NCBI GenBank assembly: GCA_027627225.1
Contig: CM051029.1
Span: 2,226,078-2,290,077 of the forward strand
DNA from: Congeria kusceri
Lineage: Eukaryota; Mollusca; Bivalvia; Myida; Dreissenidae
Reading direction: 5' to 3'
DNA: 64,000 bases
Within the stretch, counting starts at the first letter, position 1. Every line of letters begins with the position of its first letter. Below are positions 1 to 11,944 of this stretch, piece by piece. The notes below the pieces were generated by a model. That model searched no databases and was not told the DNA's origin. It worked only from the letters and a program-made list of their open reading frames with translations. The position numbers and the translations under genes were made by a program.

Positions 1-1505
1 CATTTTCCTTCTGGATTTCATTATCTAAAATAAGCTAAACTGCAGATTATAAGGTCTATGATGCTAAAATTCTTATCTGTGTGAGTGTCTATTACCCCAA
101 ATAAACACCGCGGGAAACATATACTACTAGAAAGGTACCAACTCGATATCGTTCGACAACGCTCGTTTTTTTCCGTATTGAGTCACGGTAATGACTTGTA
201 AACAATAGATACCTCATTTAATTATAAAGTCCCCCGCCCGCCTTAAATTTTAAATTACTAAACCAAATTAACATCCCTCGAACAAGCAAAGAAGGAATTT
301 TCCAAATCCGTCTGTACTTCTCTGACAAATAAGTTTATTTTGTATGCGATAAAATTGAAAATTCACCATATTTCCGACCGAGTTTCTATTGATTTCTTTA
401 GGAAAAAGGGGGATGTGACAACAGTGTAAATTCCCCCACCTAAATTTTAAAATAAAATAAAATAAATGGTACCATGTCTAGGAGCATCAATTTATCTTTT
501 CAATACCGTCTGTACTTTTCTGGGAGTAAAACAAATAAGGAAGTTACAGCAAATAATATTTAACGCCCCCTATAAAATCAATGTAAATTGTACGTGAGAA
601 GTATCGATGTTTGCGCCGCGCTGTGAAGCGAGATTGTTGCGCATGAAAATCATAAAACTCCTTTATTCTGTGGCTGTTATATGTATAGGTCATTTTTTTT
701 TAAATGGTCCAAACTAGTAAACAGTGTTTATGTCTGTCATGTTTTATCATTTGGTAATCAAAAATCATTTGATTTCACATACATGTTGAAATATCCACTT
801 AAATCCACCTGAAGATTAGATTTCCCTTCGGAGCTTTGTGAATACCGGCGATGATCTGCAATCATTTGAATTCAGTCAATTGCACATGTATCAAAACAAG
901 TACGTGTCTGAAACTTTGCTATGGTTTATTGCTTAATGACCCATGCTGAATCTTTATTCTAGTGTTAACTATTTTCTTCTTTTATAATGGAGCATCCTTT
1001 GATATGAGTACAAGTCAACCACGTGTTTACTTGTCTTAATGCTGTGTATGAAACAATAACAACACAGAAATAAGCATAAAACAAGAAAAAAATGCAGACC
1101 ATTTAAGATACCTAACAACTAAACATTTTATCGTATCACAAGACAGTAACAATACATCGGGTAATTACAGTTACTACAAAAACATATATCCATCAAACAC
1201 ATATTATATATATATATAAAGCTGGTGTATGTTAACATGACAGTAGCCAACCATAAATGTTACCGAGTTTTCTCATACTATTAGCAGTGCTTAGGTGACA
1301 ATCATATTCATTACATGTTGTTGTTTTTTTTACTAATAACGATCGATCCATTCTACAGCTTGTGATTGCTTTGAAATACCTTTATTTGGTGGCATAATGT
1401 CGCGAAGAGAGTACATATGCGTTCCATTATCAAATGCATATTATAACTAATACATTTAGTAAGTAAATAAATTACACCAACACCTATGTTTCTGTGTCCT
1501 TTCAG
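1..1505. other. No gene recognised
   Basis: AT-rich DNA without a convincing exon. If the transmembrane exon at 1506 belongs to a gene, its preceding exons should lie here or to the left of the window. I found no Ig or FN3 signature in any frame of this stretch. Confidence 0.5.
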
Positions 1506-1681
1506 GAACAACCGTGTCAGCAAATGAGATGACCAAACGAACATCACACATAACGATATGGATAGCAGCCCCAGTTGTCCTTGCATTTGTAACAGTTTTA
1601 GTGTTGTTAGCACATGTAGCTATATATAAGAACTGTTCTATGAATGAGACGTACAGATGCATGAAAAAAACGTTTATTTAA
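1506..1681 (+). CDS. C-terminal transmembrane exon of a membrane protein (partial gene)
   Basis: A polypyrimidine acceptor (TTTCTGTGTCCTTTCAG) ends at 1505. The exon then reads in phase 1 (N|GA ACA ACC) for 58 codons to TAA at 1679-1681. A Ser/Thr-containing stalk is followed by about 24 hydrophobic residues (WIAAPVVLAFVTVLVLLAHV) and a short tail with basic residues, as in the last exon of a single-pass receptor. Phase 1 is the phase used by every IgSF exon at 58.7-63.5 kb, so this is probably the end of a related receptor whose earlier exons lie to the left. No upstream exon is visible, so it may be an orphan exon or pseudogene fragment. Confidence 0.5.
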
Positions 1682-4600
1682 AAACATTACCCGGAAAGTG
1701 TAAAACAAAACTGGTATACACATGTAATGTGGAGAAGTATAACAATAGTCACCCAGTACTTGTCGCATTAGAAAACAAATGTTCTCGTTAGATCTGAACT
1801 CTTGTTTTCCTTTGGTTCGTCTGATACCTAGCAATTTATGTTACTTGTAAGATCCAAGATACAATATGCTGTATTCAATAAACGTGTAATTCAATGACGA
1901 ATACCGATTATAGACACGTTCTGAGTCAAATACTGTTCATCCAACTTTAGTATTTTCGTTTTGACATAAAATATTATAGAACTGTTGACGAAATATCTCT
2001 GTGTATATGAATTCAACAGAAGGTTCTTATCTGCCACATACATTTTATTTGAATGATTTAGATCAAAACTACACTTTACAATATTAACATCTTGAAGGTA
2101 CCTATATACAACGGAAACAGTATTATAATAGATGTCCCTTAACGTCGATTTTTAGTAATAACAGTAGATTTATATCAGATTACTTAATAATGCAACATAA
2201 TACACTATACATACTTTCTAACGTGAGCTTTAGCTAACATATATTTATAGTTTGTAAAAACCAGGATGTGAATTGAACTCCAGTCCTTGACTTACGGTAC
2301 GCCAATTCGGTGACTTCTCAAATTGACACTCACTCCAGAAAATTCACACAAGGATGAACACAAAAATCGATGACATATCATTCTTAATGTTTTATTTATT
2401 ATAGCTTAATAGTCGCGTAATGTATTTCACTTCAACTATTTGTGGTGATGTGGGTTTTCAATTTGGATTTAAACATGTGTTATACTGCACGATATTTTTG
2501 TTTCGTTCATATGTAAAAAATTTAGCTGGCTCAATATTCTCAACGTCTCGATATTATACATGTTGCTTTGAATGTCGATCTGAAGTCTGGGTCAATATTA
2601 ACATCCGCTATACGTATTTGTTTTATTTAATTGTTCCTCTCAGAGCAGCACTGTATTGGCCCTCATTAGAATATTCGCTTTATGTGTTCGAAGGTCGATC
2701 TGAGATCTGGCTCACATACATTGTTTTTCTTACCATTTATGCAAGTAGGGTATCTCAGTGCAGATCGACATATGTCACAACTGGATTTCCCATAGCACGA
2801 TATTCGTGGGTTTAAACGTTTATAGAATTAAGCTCGAAATTCGTCGCATTTTAAGGTCACCACTATAAATTTGAAACCAACTCGTTTACAGCATGCGCGC
2901 TTAAGGTTTAACGGTAATCTCAGAGCTGGCTCGATAATAACTGTAGTCCAATTATGGAGTATTGAATAAGAAATGCTCACAACAAAGCACATGGCTTACA
3001 TGCAACCAGTTTGAATGATGTAGGTCACCTTAATTATGTCACTATAATTATTTCCTTAGTGTATAATGCGTCATAAATCTGCGTGAGATTAGAGTTCGCA
3101 AATATACACGACATGGTGTGTTCTATAAGTGTAGCAAGCAGACGTATTAACATCGCATATAAATTCCCGAAGATGATCACTTTTATTTACAAGTAGGTCA
3201 CCTCTAGTTTGGTTGTTGTAAACAGTGTTGCAAGAGGCTTCTTCAGTTACAAGCGATAAATCATCTATATTGATAAACCCGTGCTTTATTCTCTTTATAC
3301 GAGTACAGACGTTTAACATTTAACTGCACGAGTTAAATATTTATGATCGTTCGCCTGCAGGATTTTGAGACACGTTTTGAAAATACAAATCATTTCAGCT
3401 GCTATTCCATGAAATGAGATAAATACATATAAATATAGCTATATATACGACAACACTGAAATGGCTTAACCTCCGTTTAATACATAATACAGCCAGGCTA
3501 AGATTTGCATTAGATTTTTGCTATTATGACCAAGTTTGTTGTCTCATTTATTTTAAAAAAGCCCTGTTTTGCCTTGGATTGTCGCGTTTACATATTGCTA
3601 TGTATTGGACACATACAATAACTAGGTTAGTATTGAAACAAACCGTACCCTGCACGGCCCAAGAAAGTGAAATCTTTCGTTTTTGCCTGCCTAATACATG
3701 CACATTTCTAGTATTCATAGAAAATATCATTCGTAGATAGTAAGACAAACTATGACATGTATTTAAAAAAAAAAAACACGTATGTAGAAGTACACTGATT
3801 TACGAGTACTACATGCTATGCTGCTATGAGTAACGACTCCTCTGTCGGATGAAACGCTTCCTCAATTCCGATCAACAGGCTCAGCATTTAAATGGATTTA
3901 CCGACATCTAACATTGTATTACCTTTTTTTCCTGAACCTCAACACTCATTCATCAAACACATATCTCGTAGTTAAATGAAATGTTAACGAAAACGATGTT
4001 TTATAAATATGATTCCTTGTGTATTTAACAGTAACTTTATAACGTTTATAGCTCTTCGAAATACTTTAGTTTACGACGGACTTTACTCTTATTCGTCATA
4101 TTCAGACAATGCGGTAAATGTTTTTTATATCACAACACTTTCACCCAACCCACCTGCATAAAAGGCTTTACAAACACAGTTACTGCAGATCGACGATATA
4201 ATATTACCGCTATTATATATCAGTATTTTGATGTGGTTTAACAAAAAACATTTACATAAAAGCTATATTCGAACCGTTTTAAATTAATAAACAATATGAC
4301 TATTCGATATATGTATTGTATTAGAAAAATATAAGTCGGTTTGTGTTATACATAAACGTTGATGCACAATTTAAGTTAAATGATATCCGAGCCATTAAAC
4401 ATTGGTATTAAACAAATCTGTGAGTACAGTGTAAACTGTTTGTTATGATACATGCAAGTATAAAGTGTTATTTGTCTTCCGAAAAAAAACATAATTATTT
4501 TATGAGTGTGCATTTTGTAAATAACCAATACATCATTTCGCTTTGGTGGACCCTAAGCCCATTAATTGTAATTTGTTTTACTGAAATTAGATTCCTGTAA

Positions 4601-5862
4601 TTGAAATTGACTGTTATGTTTTTTGTTGGTGTGACACTGTATTGAATGCATACATCGTCATGCATGAGTGCATATGTGTCAGACAGCATGAAATATATAC
4701 AGTAACTTTATTTCTAAAAGATGACACAACTGAGCAGATTTCTATACAGTAAAATAAGGCAGCTTGATTAAAATTGCGTTTATTAGATCTGATTGAAAGT
4801 GGCTGCATTTCAATTTGTCTCTTCTGTTTATATAAATTACTATTTCTGAACATAATACAACAATGCAATGCTATTATGTTGTTTATGCTGTGCATACTGA
4901 ATCACTTAATGTGTATTATATTGCATATTGGCCCAATAGTGACGTTACTATAGAGACTGTGGTATTTTATTTGATAACGGATGTTAATGAACATTTGTAA
5001 ATATACTTGTATTAAATCAATCTGTATTAAGTAGAAATGTCATAAATATTGCATGTCAAATAAAGAAACGAGATCACCTTTCCGCGACTTTGTTGATTAC
5101 CCTTCGTACGACAATAGACCGTTATGACGATTGACGTTTCATAGATTTATTTATATTATATGAAAGGATATATCAAACGTTCAAGTTCAAGCGAAAACCC
5201 ACCTTTCGGTCTAGGTCAGCAAACGACTTATTTTTACAGCCCAATGTTGAAAGGAAACACAAATGTATTAAACTGATTAGTCGTATTTATTTAGAAAGCA
5301 TTCAAAACACACAAATATACATGGATATTATATATTTACACACACCATATCTTTCAATACAAATGCTTCATTGTCCATCGTTGAGTGCTTACAAAAGAAA
5401 TACTGATATTTTACAAACATCATTATATCTGTTTTGCTATCCGTTCGCAGATGTGTCAATGTTTCGTATATAAATTGTACGCGCAGAGGTTGTTCATGTA
5501 CATGTTATACACTTATGTTTACCAAGTATACGATACAATGTTATGGGTTTCGGTTTGTATATACACACAATTGTCGTATTTAACTGTGCTTTATTATAAA
5601 GTATATATAAAGAAATCATTGTTCAAATGGTTCTGTCGGCCTACCCTCGATACTTGATTAAGATTTCTCGATTTTAGTCGGGGTCGATGTGCCTGAATTG
5701 GCCGATGATAGCGTTGTCGTTGTTGATCGCAGGGTGACTGACATTATTCAAAAACACGCGGCTTAGTTTAACAGTGAACTTCTTATCATACATAGCTGTT
5801 TTAAATGATGCGACAAAACAAACGACACACCCGTACTCTTGTAGTACTACACGCATATTTAC
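1682..5862. other. Gene-free AT-rich stretch
   Basis: About 4.2 kb with only short open frames lacking domain signatures or paired splice sites. It contains a degenerate repeat around 2.5-2.95 kb. Near 5650-5735 the minus strand encodes a Ser/Thr-rich stretch (STTTTLSSANSGTSTPTK) after a possible AG acceptor. This could be a stalk exon downstream of the FN3 exon at 5863-6188, but support is weak. Confidence 0.4.
2515..2945. repeat. Degenerate repeats around GATCTGAGATCTGGCTCA
   Basis: Related phrases recur near 2521 (TTAGCTGGCTCAATATT), 2576 (GTCGATCTGAAGTCTGGGTC), 2692 (GTCGATCTGAGATCTGGCTC) and 2913 (GTAATCTCAGAGCTGGCTCG). Spacing is roughly 55 to 220 bp. The repeat creates the open frame at 2420-2815, which I do not regard as a gene. 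Confidence 0.35.
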
Positions 5863-6188
5863 ATATTGTGTAAACTTGCTCAACTGTTGGCTTAGTTGTA
5901 AATGATTCGATAGAAGAATATCCACTTCGTCCAAGAGCGTTTTCTGCATACAATCGAACGTCATATGGTGTAGACGGTTCTAACATTTTTAGAAAAGTAC
6001 ATATGCTGAAGTTTGAATTTATGTTCATATCAGACACTATATTTTCTATTCCCAGTGTATATCTTTACGTTTCCACTCCAAGATAAAGCGTGGGTCAATT
6101 TTGCCTCCAGCACTGCAACGCCAGCAGACCTTTGCATAATTCATGCTGACCTCTGGAACCTCTAGCGATCCAGGTGTTTCCGGCGGAG
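5863..6188 (-). pseudogene. FN3 domain exon with a 1-nt deletion
   Basis: After acceptor TATACTTAG the frame reads PPETPGSLEVPE...FILEWKRKD, the first half of an FN3 domain, and then meets TAG. The adjacent frame continues with LKMLEPSTPYDVRLYAENAL and SFTTKP, the classic second half of FN3 (YxVRxxAxNxxG). A likely phase-1 donor is ATAT|GTAAAT at 5862/5863. The exon is 326 nt, one less than a multiple of three, consistent with a single missing base between about 6030 and 6075. It is either a real inactivating indel or an assembly error. Confidence 0.6.
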
Positions 6189-7946
6189 CTAAGTATACGG
6201 ACGATATTAAGGGCGATAAAAGGAAGACATGTTGGCTATTGTTTATGCGCTACAAAAGTGCACCTATGACCGGTCTTTTATAATACTATGGCGTTTCAAT
6301 CTAACTAACTTGCGCAAATACAGAGAATGAAATAAAATACCATTAACACGAACGTCTTAATAGTGCGTACAATCACTAACAAACATCGCAGCAATACAAT
6401 TACGTCGCTGTATAGGTTATTGCAACAAATGAATGTGATAAAAAGAATAATATGTTCTACTTACCTGTTATGATCAACTGAGGTTTTATCTCAGATTTCA
6501 ATACTTTTCCAACATTACTTGCTGTACAATATATTCTCATGCCATTGTCATAACGTGCCCCCTTGTAATTAAGAACGGTCCTTACGGACATGTCAGCCAT
6601 AGTTGTAGTATTGTAGCTCGCCAAATGAAATGGTATGTCATCTGTTATTTTGTGTGGTATTACGTTGTCCTTATACCAGTAAATTGTTGCAGTTGGTTTC
6701 CCTGCAGATGTCTCACACGCGAAATAGTTGGTTTTGTTCTCTTTCATAACAGCAACGTGTGCATCTTCACCAAAAATCTCAACATGGGTTATTGGAACTG
6801 TAATTGAATTACAGTATGTTATGTTATTTAACACTATTTTTTTCTGTCAGTTACTTTAATTTTCAAAATTAATATATAACCACGTGGTAATATAGATGAT
6901 ATGCAATCATTCTAGACCAACGGATAACGTAACATTACGGAATAATAATGAAAACTCAACGGCAATTTGAACTGTAATTGAATTAAATTTTTTCGCTAAA
7001 TAGTAAGTGTTTCTGAGAAGTCAGTCCAATACATTTTCAGAATCAAATACATAATCATTATAGTAATATAGATACATATTTAAATATGACGGGCACATGA
7101 AAGGTCTCATTGTATACATTTACACATAACATTGGACAATGATGTTGTGAAAGTCAGCTTTGCTCAGTTAACTATTGTATTGACGATGATTTATAACACC
7201 AGATATCGACCGCGTTACCATTGCTCCACAGATAAACATTGCAGTGTTTGTTATAACATTACTTATATAACCGTTTTTATATTACAAATCGGTAAGCAAA
7301 TGTGCACGCAAAGTGCTTACGTATTCGATAGATAAAGGTTGACCAGAAATAAACTTTAACATGTCTGTTACTGTCATTCCGTTTAATAAAATCTCCGGAG
7401 TAGGTGGCCCGTCTGAAGTCGACCAATGAACGCTATATTTTTTACGATACAGGTAAATGATTTGCATAAGCGCAGCATCTTGTGTAACATAACTTAAAAC
7501 TAGTTTAACTAGTTACATATTTATTAAAATAGAAAACATAATTCAGATGCGATTTTCTAATTTGACATCATAAAACCACCGACGTATTTCTACTATGCTA
7601 ATCATCTTACATTGGACGTTAATAAAAGGCTTCAGTTCCGAGATCACAGTTTGGCCTCCGTTGTTTCCCGTGCAGTAAAGTCGCATGTTGTGGTCGGACA
7701 TGGAAGGGTCAAATGCCAGGGTGCTGACGGTTATGCTCTGATTCGAAGTTGTGGCTGACGCAAAGCATGTCATGTTTATGTCGTGTGATGAATGACCTGC
7801 GATCAGATGCTTGCACCAGAAAATTGAAGGACTGGGTCTTCCAAAGTCGCTGGTACAAGTTAAATGTGTTTGTTGACTTGCTATCAAAGATACTGGGTCG
7901 TCTTCTGGATACATTGTAAATTTCGTGATATGAACTTCAACAAGCA
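5863..7946 (-). CDS. Ig/FN3 cell-surface receptor gene, partial and damaged
   Basis: Four minus-strand exon-like blocks lie in order: Ig (7611-7946), half Ig (7321-7412), Ig (6465-6797) and FN3 (5863-6188). All start after an AG in phase 1, and the two intact Ig exons end in phase 1, so the modules are interchangeable 1-1 units. Ig domains followed by FN3 is the order in adhesion receptors such as nephrin, Kirre and NCAM relatives, and in the + strand gene at 58.7 kb. I found no trustworthy signal-peptide or transmembrane exon. With a truncated Ig and a frameshifted FN3, this is a pseudogene, an error-containing assembly of a real gene, or a fragment. The extracellular adhesion or recognition role is inferred from domains only. 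Confidence 0.6.
6465..6797 (-). CDS. Ig (C2-like) domain exon
   Basis: 111 codons, phase 1 to phase 1. Acceptor AATTCAATTACAG|TT; donor ATAACAG|GTAAGTAG, a strong match to consensus. Motifs are NYFAC (first Cys), GKPTATIYWYKD (core Trp) and MRIYC followed by TASNVGK (second Cys). The strand pattern resembles the Ig domain at 7611-7946, so the two are probably neighbouring modules of one protein. Confidence 0.7.
7321..7412 (-). pseudogene. Truncated 5' half of an Ig exon
   Basis: After acceptor GACTTCAG the frame reads phase 1 as YGPPTPEILLNG...SGQPLSIEY. It begins like the + strand Ig exons at 60186 and 60604 (YGP at the start) and reaches the position of the first Ig cysteine. That position is Tyr (TAC) here. 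No tryptophan or second-cysteine half follows, and the frame runs into unrelated sequence and a stop near 7282. I read it as a decayed exon; GTAAGC directly after it could act as a cryptic donor. Confidence 0.45.
7611..7946 (-). CDS. Ig (C2-like) domain exon
   Basis: 112 codons, phase 1 in and out. The acceptor AG is at 7947-7948, and the donor reads CAAT|GTAAGATG. The first cysteine sits in THLTC, followed by a GRPSPSIFW core with the canonical tryptophan. The second cysteine is in MRLYC followed by TGNNGG. Cys-Trp-Cys spacing fits a C2-type Ig fold. The polypyrimidine tract before the acceptor is poor. Confidence 0.65.
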
Positions 7947-8399
7947 CTTTGGGTTAATAAGTGCACATAATTGAAATCCAAATTATATGCATTACAAATA
8001 TAAATGCTACATGTATGCAAACTGTTACACTGCTACGACATAGCGAATATTGTGCGTATGATTGATACTGAGTCTGCTACATATGTTGATAGGAAAAACA
8101 GTTTAACATTGATACTCGCTTTTTTTTTCTATGGACACAGAACACAATTATCGTTGCAAAACTTCCCACTAAACAACGCAAACAGAAGTCCGGATTCTTA
8201 GCGGAGCATAGTAAGAAGTCGTTCCAATTACAATTGCAAAAGTATACGCCTATCTTGTTAGAATAGAAATAAGGGAGGCGTTTCATCAACGGTAGTACAA
8301 CCAGTCGTACGCTACGACTTACATAATTTACGACGTTACACAGAAAACGCGTTTCAACAAACAAATCGCAACGTCCGACTACATAAATGCCATACATAA

Positions 8400-8642
8400 A
8401 TCTACGACAGGGTAAGAGCAGTCGTATATGTCTGTGATGTTCTTGTTGTTGAAAGAAGGGGTCAAAAAAGGTCCATTCCTCGCCTTTTTAAACCGCGGGT
8501 GACGTTACATCAACTTCGCGAAGAGGACATGATCTCAAGGTATCGACTGAACAGAGAGTCGATACTAGAACAGCTCGAATTAATAGGCGATGACTTGACT
8601 CTGACATACAACCGGTCATCCGCATTAAAACCAATAACACAG
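8400..8642 (+). CDS. HARBI1-like N-terminal exon
   Basis: An open frame of 81 codons from after a TAA at 8397 to donor CACAG|GTACAT. It reads RPRVTLHQLREEDM-type residues and then MISRYRLNRESI and LTYNRSSAL, the typical HARBI1 N-terminus preceding the helix-turn-helix. The 5' limit and the initiator are not defined; an AG acceptor (CTACGACAG) sits at 8409-8410. Confidence 0.65.
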
Positions 8643-9274
8643 GTACATATATTGCGAGTATAACGTTCATTTTTGCATTTAACTGCTTGTAATTACTTTC
8701 TTTAGGTTTAATACCGCCCATTATTTGACAGGTCAAGGTCATTTATGGCAGAAACAAGCGGATATAAAATTGGCTAAGTTTCTTTTTCAATGCTTTTCCA
8801 AACAATAAAACAGGTAAGTTTAAAATGTAACAAATGCAACCGTCTATCCTTTTATTAGGCTAGTTTTTTTTCCAGATAATTGCAAACAGTTTCATAAATC
8901 GTTATTCATCATTACAAAAGCTAGAGTTTAAAATCCGGTGACATGATGTTCCGCTCCCAAGAAATGTCATGCTTTGACATTTTGCATTTAGTGATAGTGA
9001 ACATGTTGCTTGTCTTTAAATTTAAATTAATTGTAAAAACAATACATTTATTAAAACATTAAAATAATACTGGAATTAAATAAACAATGAAATAATTAAT
9101 ACATGTGTAATTATGTATTGATATACATGAATAATAGTTATCATTTGAATATGAAATTATCTCATGTATGCTACTAAATGTGTCTGAATATAATTCTTCC
9201 TCCGTTATTCATTTATTAATAATATTCAGTTTGGTTAGTATGTTTTGAATACTATAAAAAATTCCTTTTTGCAG

Positions 9275-9414
9275 ATTCTTGCTTTTCTGCGCTACTTTGG
9301 TAAGATAGACTTCTACTCCGAAATTGCTGATCTGCATGGGATCAGTAGGTCAAGTGTTTGCAGAATATTACATCGCTTTGTCGGGGCAGTGAACTCACGA
9401 TTAAATAACATAAG
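9275..9414 (+). CDS. HARBI1-like helix-turn-helix exon
   Basis: Acceptor TTCCTTTTTGCAG; phase 0 in, phase 2 out at ATAAG|GTAATT. It reads ILAFLRYFGKIDF, then EIADLHGISRSSVCRILHRF, the HTH segment of Harbinger nucleases (family pattern VGDLxGxSxSTVSRxI). Confidence 0.8.
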
Positions 9415-9949
9415 GTAATTCATTAATTAATTGATCTGTGTGAAGTAAGTTTCATTTTTATAAAAAGTTTACTTTATTCATTTATAAAAACATGTCAAAA
9501 CAAACACAATTACTGTAAAACATGTTAGGAATTTATTAGCCTGATTATTGCGTTAAAATTAAGTAGATTGTTGCGGAAATTCGGAATAATTCCATATGTT
9601 TATATCCATGTTTGTTCAGTACGCCAGTTCCGACCTCGACTGACGCTTTTTTTACTGGAAATTGGTTAACCTGCTTTTTAAGCTAAAATGTTTTTTAAGG
9701 TGGGCAAATAAGTATGCATTGATGATGTGCATGTGTTTTTAAATTGTGTTATGATTTGATATGTGTAAATGAATTTTTAAAAAAGCTAAAGTTTTTTTCT
9801 GTACGGTGCTTAATATTGCTTGTTGCCAGCTTCGTTACAAACAGTTAAGCAAGACACAAGCAAGACAAAAACAAGCAAACTCCATTTCTGGGCGAAAATG
9901 TATCGCTTGCCGGTACTTATTTGTTTTGGCTTATCTGCTAAACTTTATT

Positions 9950-10192
9950 AAACGAATTTAACCAAACTTTGCAATGTTCCTGGGGTGGTTCTTTTGGAAA
10001 TTTCTGCAAAGCAATGAAATACATAAACAAAAATCTGGTCGCTATGGCAGCTCAAAAACAGAAAAATAGCACTTAAAATCTTATTGTTTGAAACTATTGA
10101 CTGAATTTTGAAATAATTAAACATAAATTTTACTTGGGTGAAGCTCTAGCACATACCTTAAATCTTTTGAAATGTTAACAACAATGCCACCA
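9950..10192. repeat. Dispersed repeat fragment inside a HARBI1-like intron
   Basis: Phrases such as AATTTAACCAAACTTTGCAATGTT and CTGAATTTTGAAATAATT recur at 11950-12330 and 20480-20560, so this is a piece of the same dispersed family that ends with the GGTGAGCG right terminus elsewhere. It is followed by a run of 20 G at 10193-10212. Confidence 0.5.
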
Positions 10193-10212
10193 GGGGGGGG
10201 GGGGGGGGGGGG
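10193..10212. repeat. Poly-G run (20 G)
   Basis: A pure homopolymer in an intron. Such runs are prone to sequencing length error and can form G-quadruplex structure. Confidence 0.9.
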
Positions 10213-10377
10213 CGGAGCAGATTTCCTTATTTCAATATTTGGCTATATAAGGAAAAACGTTGAACATATTTTGTCAGATACCACTGTTTGGAGTTCTCAA
10301 CACATGTGTTGTTCTCCATATTCATTTCAATTTCAGTGAAATACAATACATATACTTGTATTTTTGTATTGTTTTAG

Positions 10378-10569
10378 ATTTCAAAATGGACCTGAATTAT
10401 GTGGTTGCAAGCATGCATTTTACAGAAAGTGTAGACTGCCAAATGTGGTAAGCGCAGCTGATGGAACATTAATTCCGATCTGTACTCAACATTTAAATGA
10501 AGATGCATATGTGTGCAGAAAAGGCTCTCACACCTCGAACATTCAAGCAGTAGTTGATTCCAATTTAAG
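10378..10569 (+). CDS. HARBI1-like exon with first catalytic Asp
   Basis: Acceptor TATTGTTTTAG; exits in phase 2 at TTAAG|GTAAAT. Key segment LPNVVSAADGTLIPI contains the DGT motif with the first catalytic Asp, followed by YVCRKGSHTSNIQAVVD as in the family (RKGxHSxNVQ). Confidence 0.85.
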
Positions 10570-10849
10570 GTAAATTTAAGTAGAGTTCTTTAAATAATTA
10601 TGATGTAGTCTCTTAAAGTGACTTATCCACAGATTTAAGTATTTTTGAAAAATGTCATTAAATGTCATGACTGCAAAAAATTAAGCACATAGACAAATCA
10701 AAAGCAAATGTTAACGGTGTATTTTAGTCATTATGAAATTGCTGTCATATGAAACAAAAACAATTTGATATAAATAGAGGATATTTGTTGGTTTTAGTAG
10801 AATTTCGATTTTAATTCAAAAGTGATAATATAAATTAATATTTTTACGT

Positions 10850-11120
10850 GTGGTGCAGTCAAGCGTTAAACTGTCTATTTTTGACCAAAAAATCGATATT
10901 TACCGAAAAGAACAAAATGTCTTTTTATCTTATGCCTTTTTCCACACAGTTTGCAGTAGGAAATTGAGCGTCTAATTCATTTCAGATATTAAATCGGGAA
11001 ACAGTGTGTACGTGAAAATGACCAAAGTGGTGATTTTTACTGTTTTAAAACAGTAAATTATCAAATTTCTTTCACTGATATATCCCTATAAATCACTGGA
11101 AAGCATGCAATAAATAGAAA
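10850..11120. repeat. Dispersed repeat, second copy at 63.69-64.0 kb
   Basis: Shares AAATCGATATT(C)TACCGAAA, TTATGC(C)TTTT and CCCTATAAATCAC(T/C)(G/A)GAAAGCAT with 63690-64000 in the same order and orientation. No coding potential seen. Confidence 0.55.
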
Positions 11121-11224
11121 TATGTTATCACATTTTGTCATAATAGTTTAAATGCATGTTTTCATTTCACCCTTCTTGTTTCAAACTTTCATCATTCATT
11201 TATTATCATTAATTTTGTTTCTTT

Positions 11225-11836
11225 TTATGCCCCTAGCATCTTGACGCAGGAGGCATACAGTGACCGTCCTGTCCGTTCTTCCGTCCGGCCTTCCGTCCGT
11301 CCTTATGTCCGTGACAAGGTTAAGTAGATTTTACCGTTTCGTCTGGCACCAACACAGCTTACTACAACACTTGATACTTACACATGTGTTGCTTATGACC
11401 ACTTTGGCCTTAACCTACTTTAGACTTTAAATAATTAAAATTAATATTTGAAAAGTGCCATTTCTTGGTTAACTAGATTTTACCGGTTCGTCTAGCACCA
11501 ACACCGCCTACTACAACACTTAGATATTTGCACAGTTGTAACTTAAGACCGTTCCCAATACACCCATATCACCTAACGTCATTTTGACCTTGACCTTGAC
11601 CTAACTTGCACTTAGAATAATTCAAATGGGCTGTTTCTTGGTTAACTAGATTTAACCATTTCGTCTAGCGCCAACACCGCTTGCTACAACACTTGGATGC
11701 TTACACAGTTGTTGCTTATGACCATCCCAATCCACCCATATCGCCCAACTTCACTTTGAACTTGAAATTGAACTAGCTGGACTTATAAATGGGCTACCCA
11801 GCACCAAATGGGGGCATGTGTATTATCAAACACAGA
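11225..11836. repeat. Dispersed element with TATGCCCC...GGGGGCAT ends and tandem core
   Basis: Starts TTATGCCCCTAGC and ends near ATGGGGGCATGTG, giving short inverted ends. Inside, a unit beginning AGATTTTACCGTTTCGTCT(G/A)GCACCAACAC repeats about three times (near 11329, 11474 and 11648). An element with matching ends lies at 27297-28040. It sits in the HARBI1-like intron. Confidence 0.55.
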
Positions 11837-11853
11837 TTGATGTTTTAATTCAG

Positions 11854-11926
11854 ATGTATCGATGTAGTTCCTCGATGGCCTGGATCAACACATGATGCGT
11901 CTGTTTTTGATAACTGTGGACTGAAG
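11854..11926 (+). CDS. HARBI1-like exon with second catalytic Asp
   Basis: Acceptor GTTTTAATTCAG; phase 2 in, phase 0 out at CTGAAG|GTTAGA. It reads CIDVVPRWPGSTHDASVF, where WPGSxHD carries the second Asp of the catalytic triad. Confidence 0.85.
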
Positions 11927-11944
11927 GTTAGATTTTTAATTAAA

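Noticed and set aside
2420..2815. 131-codon + strand frame
   Set aside because: Overlaps degenerate repeats; composition is aromatic and cysteine-rich without any motif, and no splice or promoter support.
8613..8670. Minus-strand hydrophobic frame (MNVILAIYVPVLLVLMRMT) that could be a phase-1 signal-peptide exon for the Ig/FN3 gene at 5.9-7.9 kb
   Set aside because: It lies antisense to the HARBI1-like N-terminal exon, whose homology is stronger, and its donor (GTTGTA) is poor.
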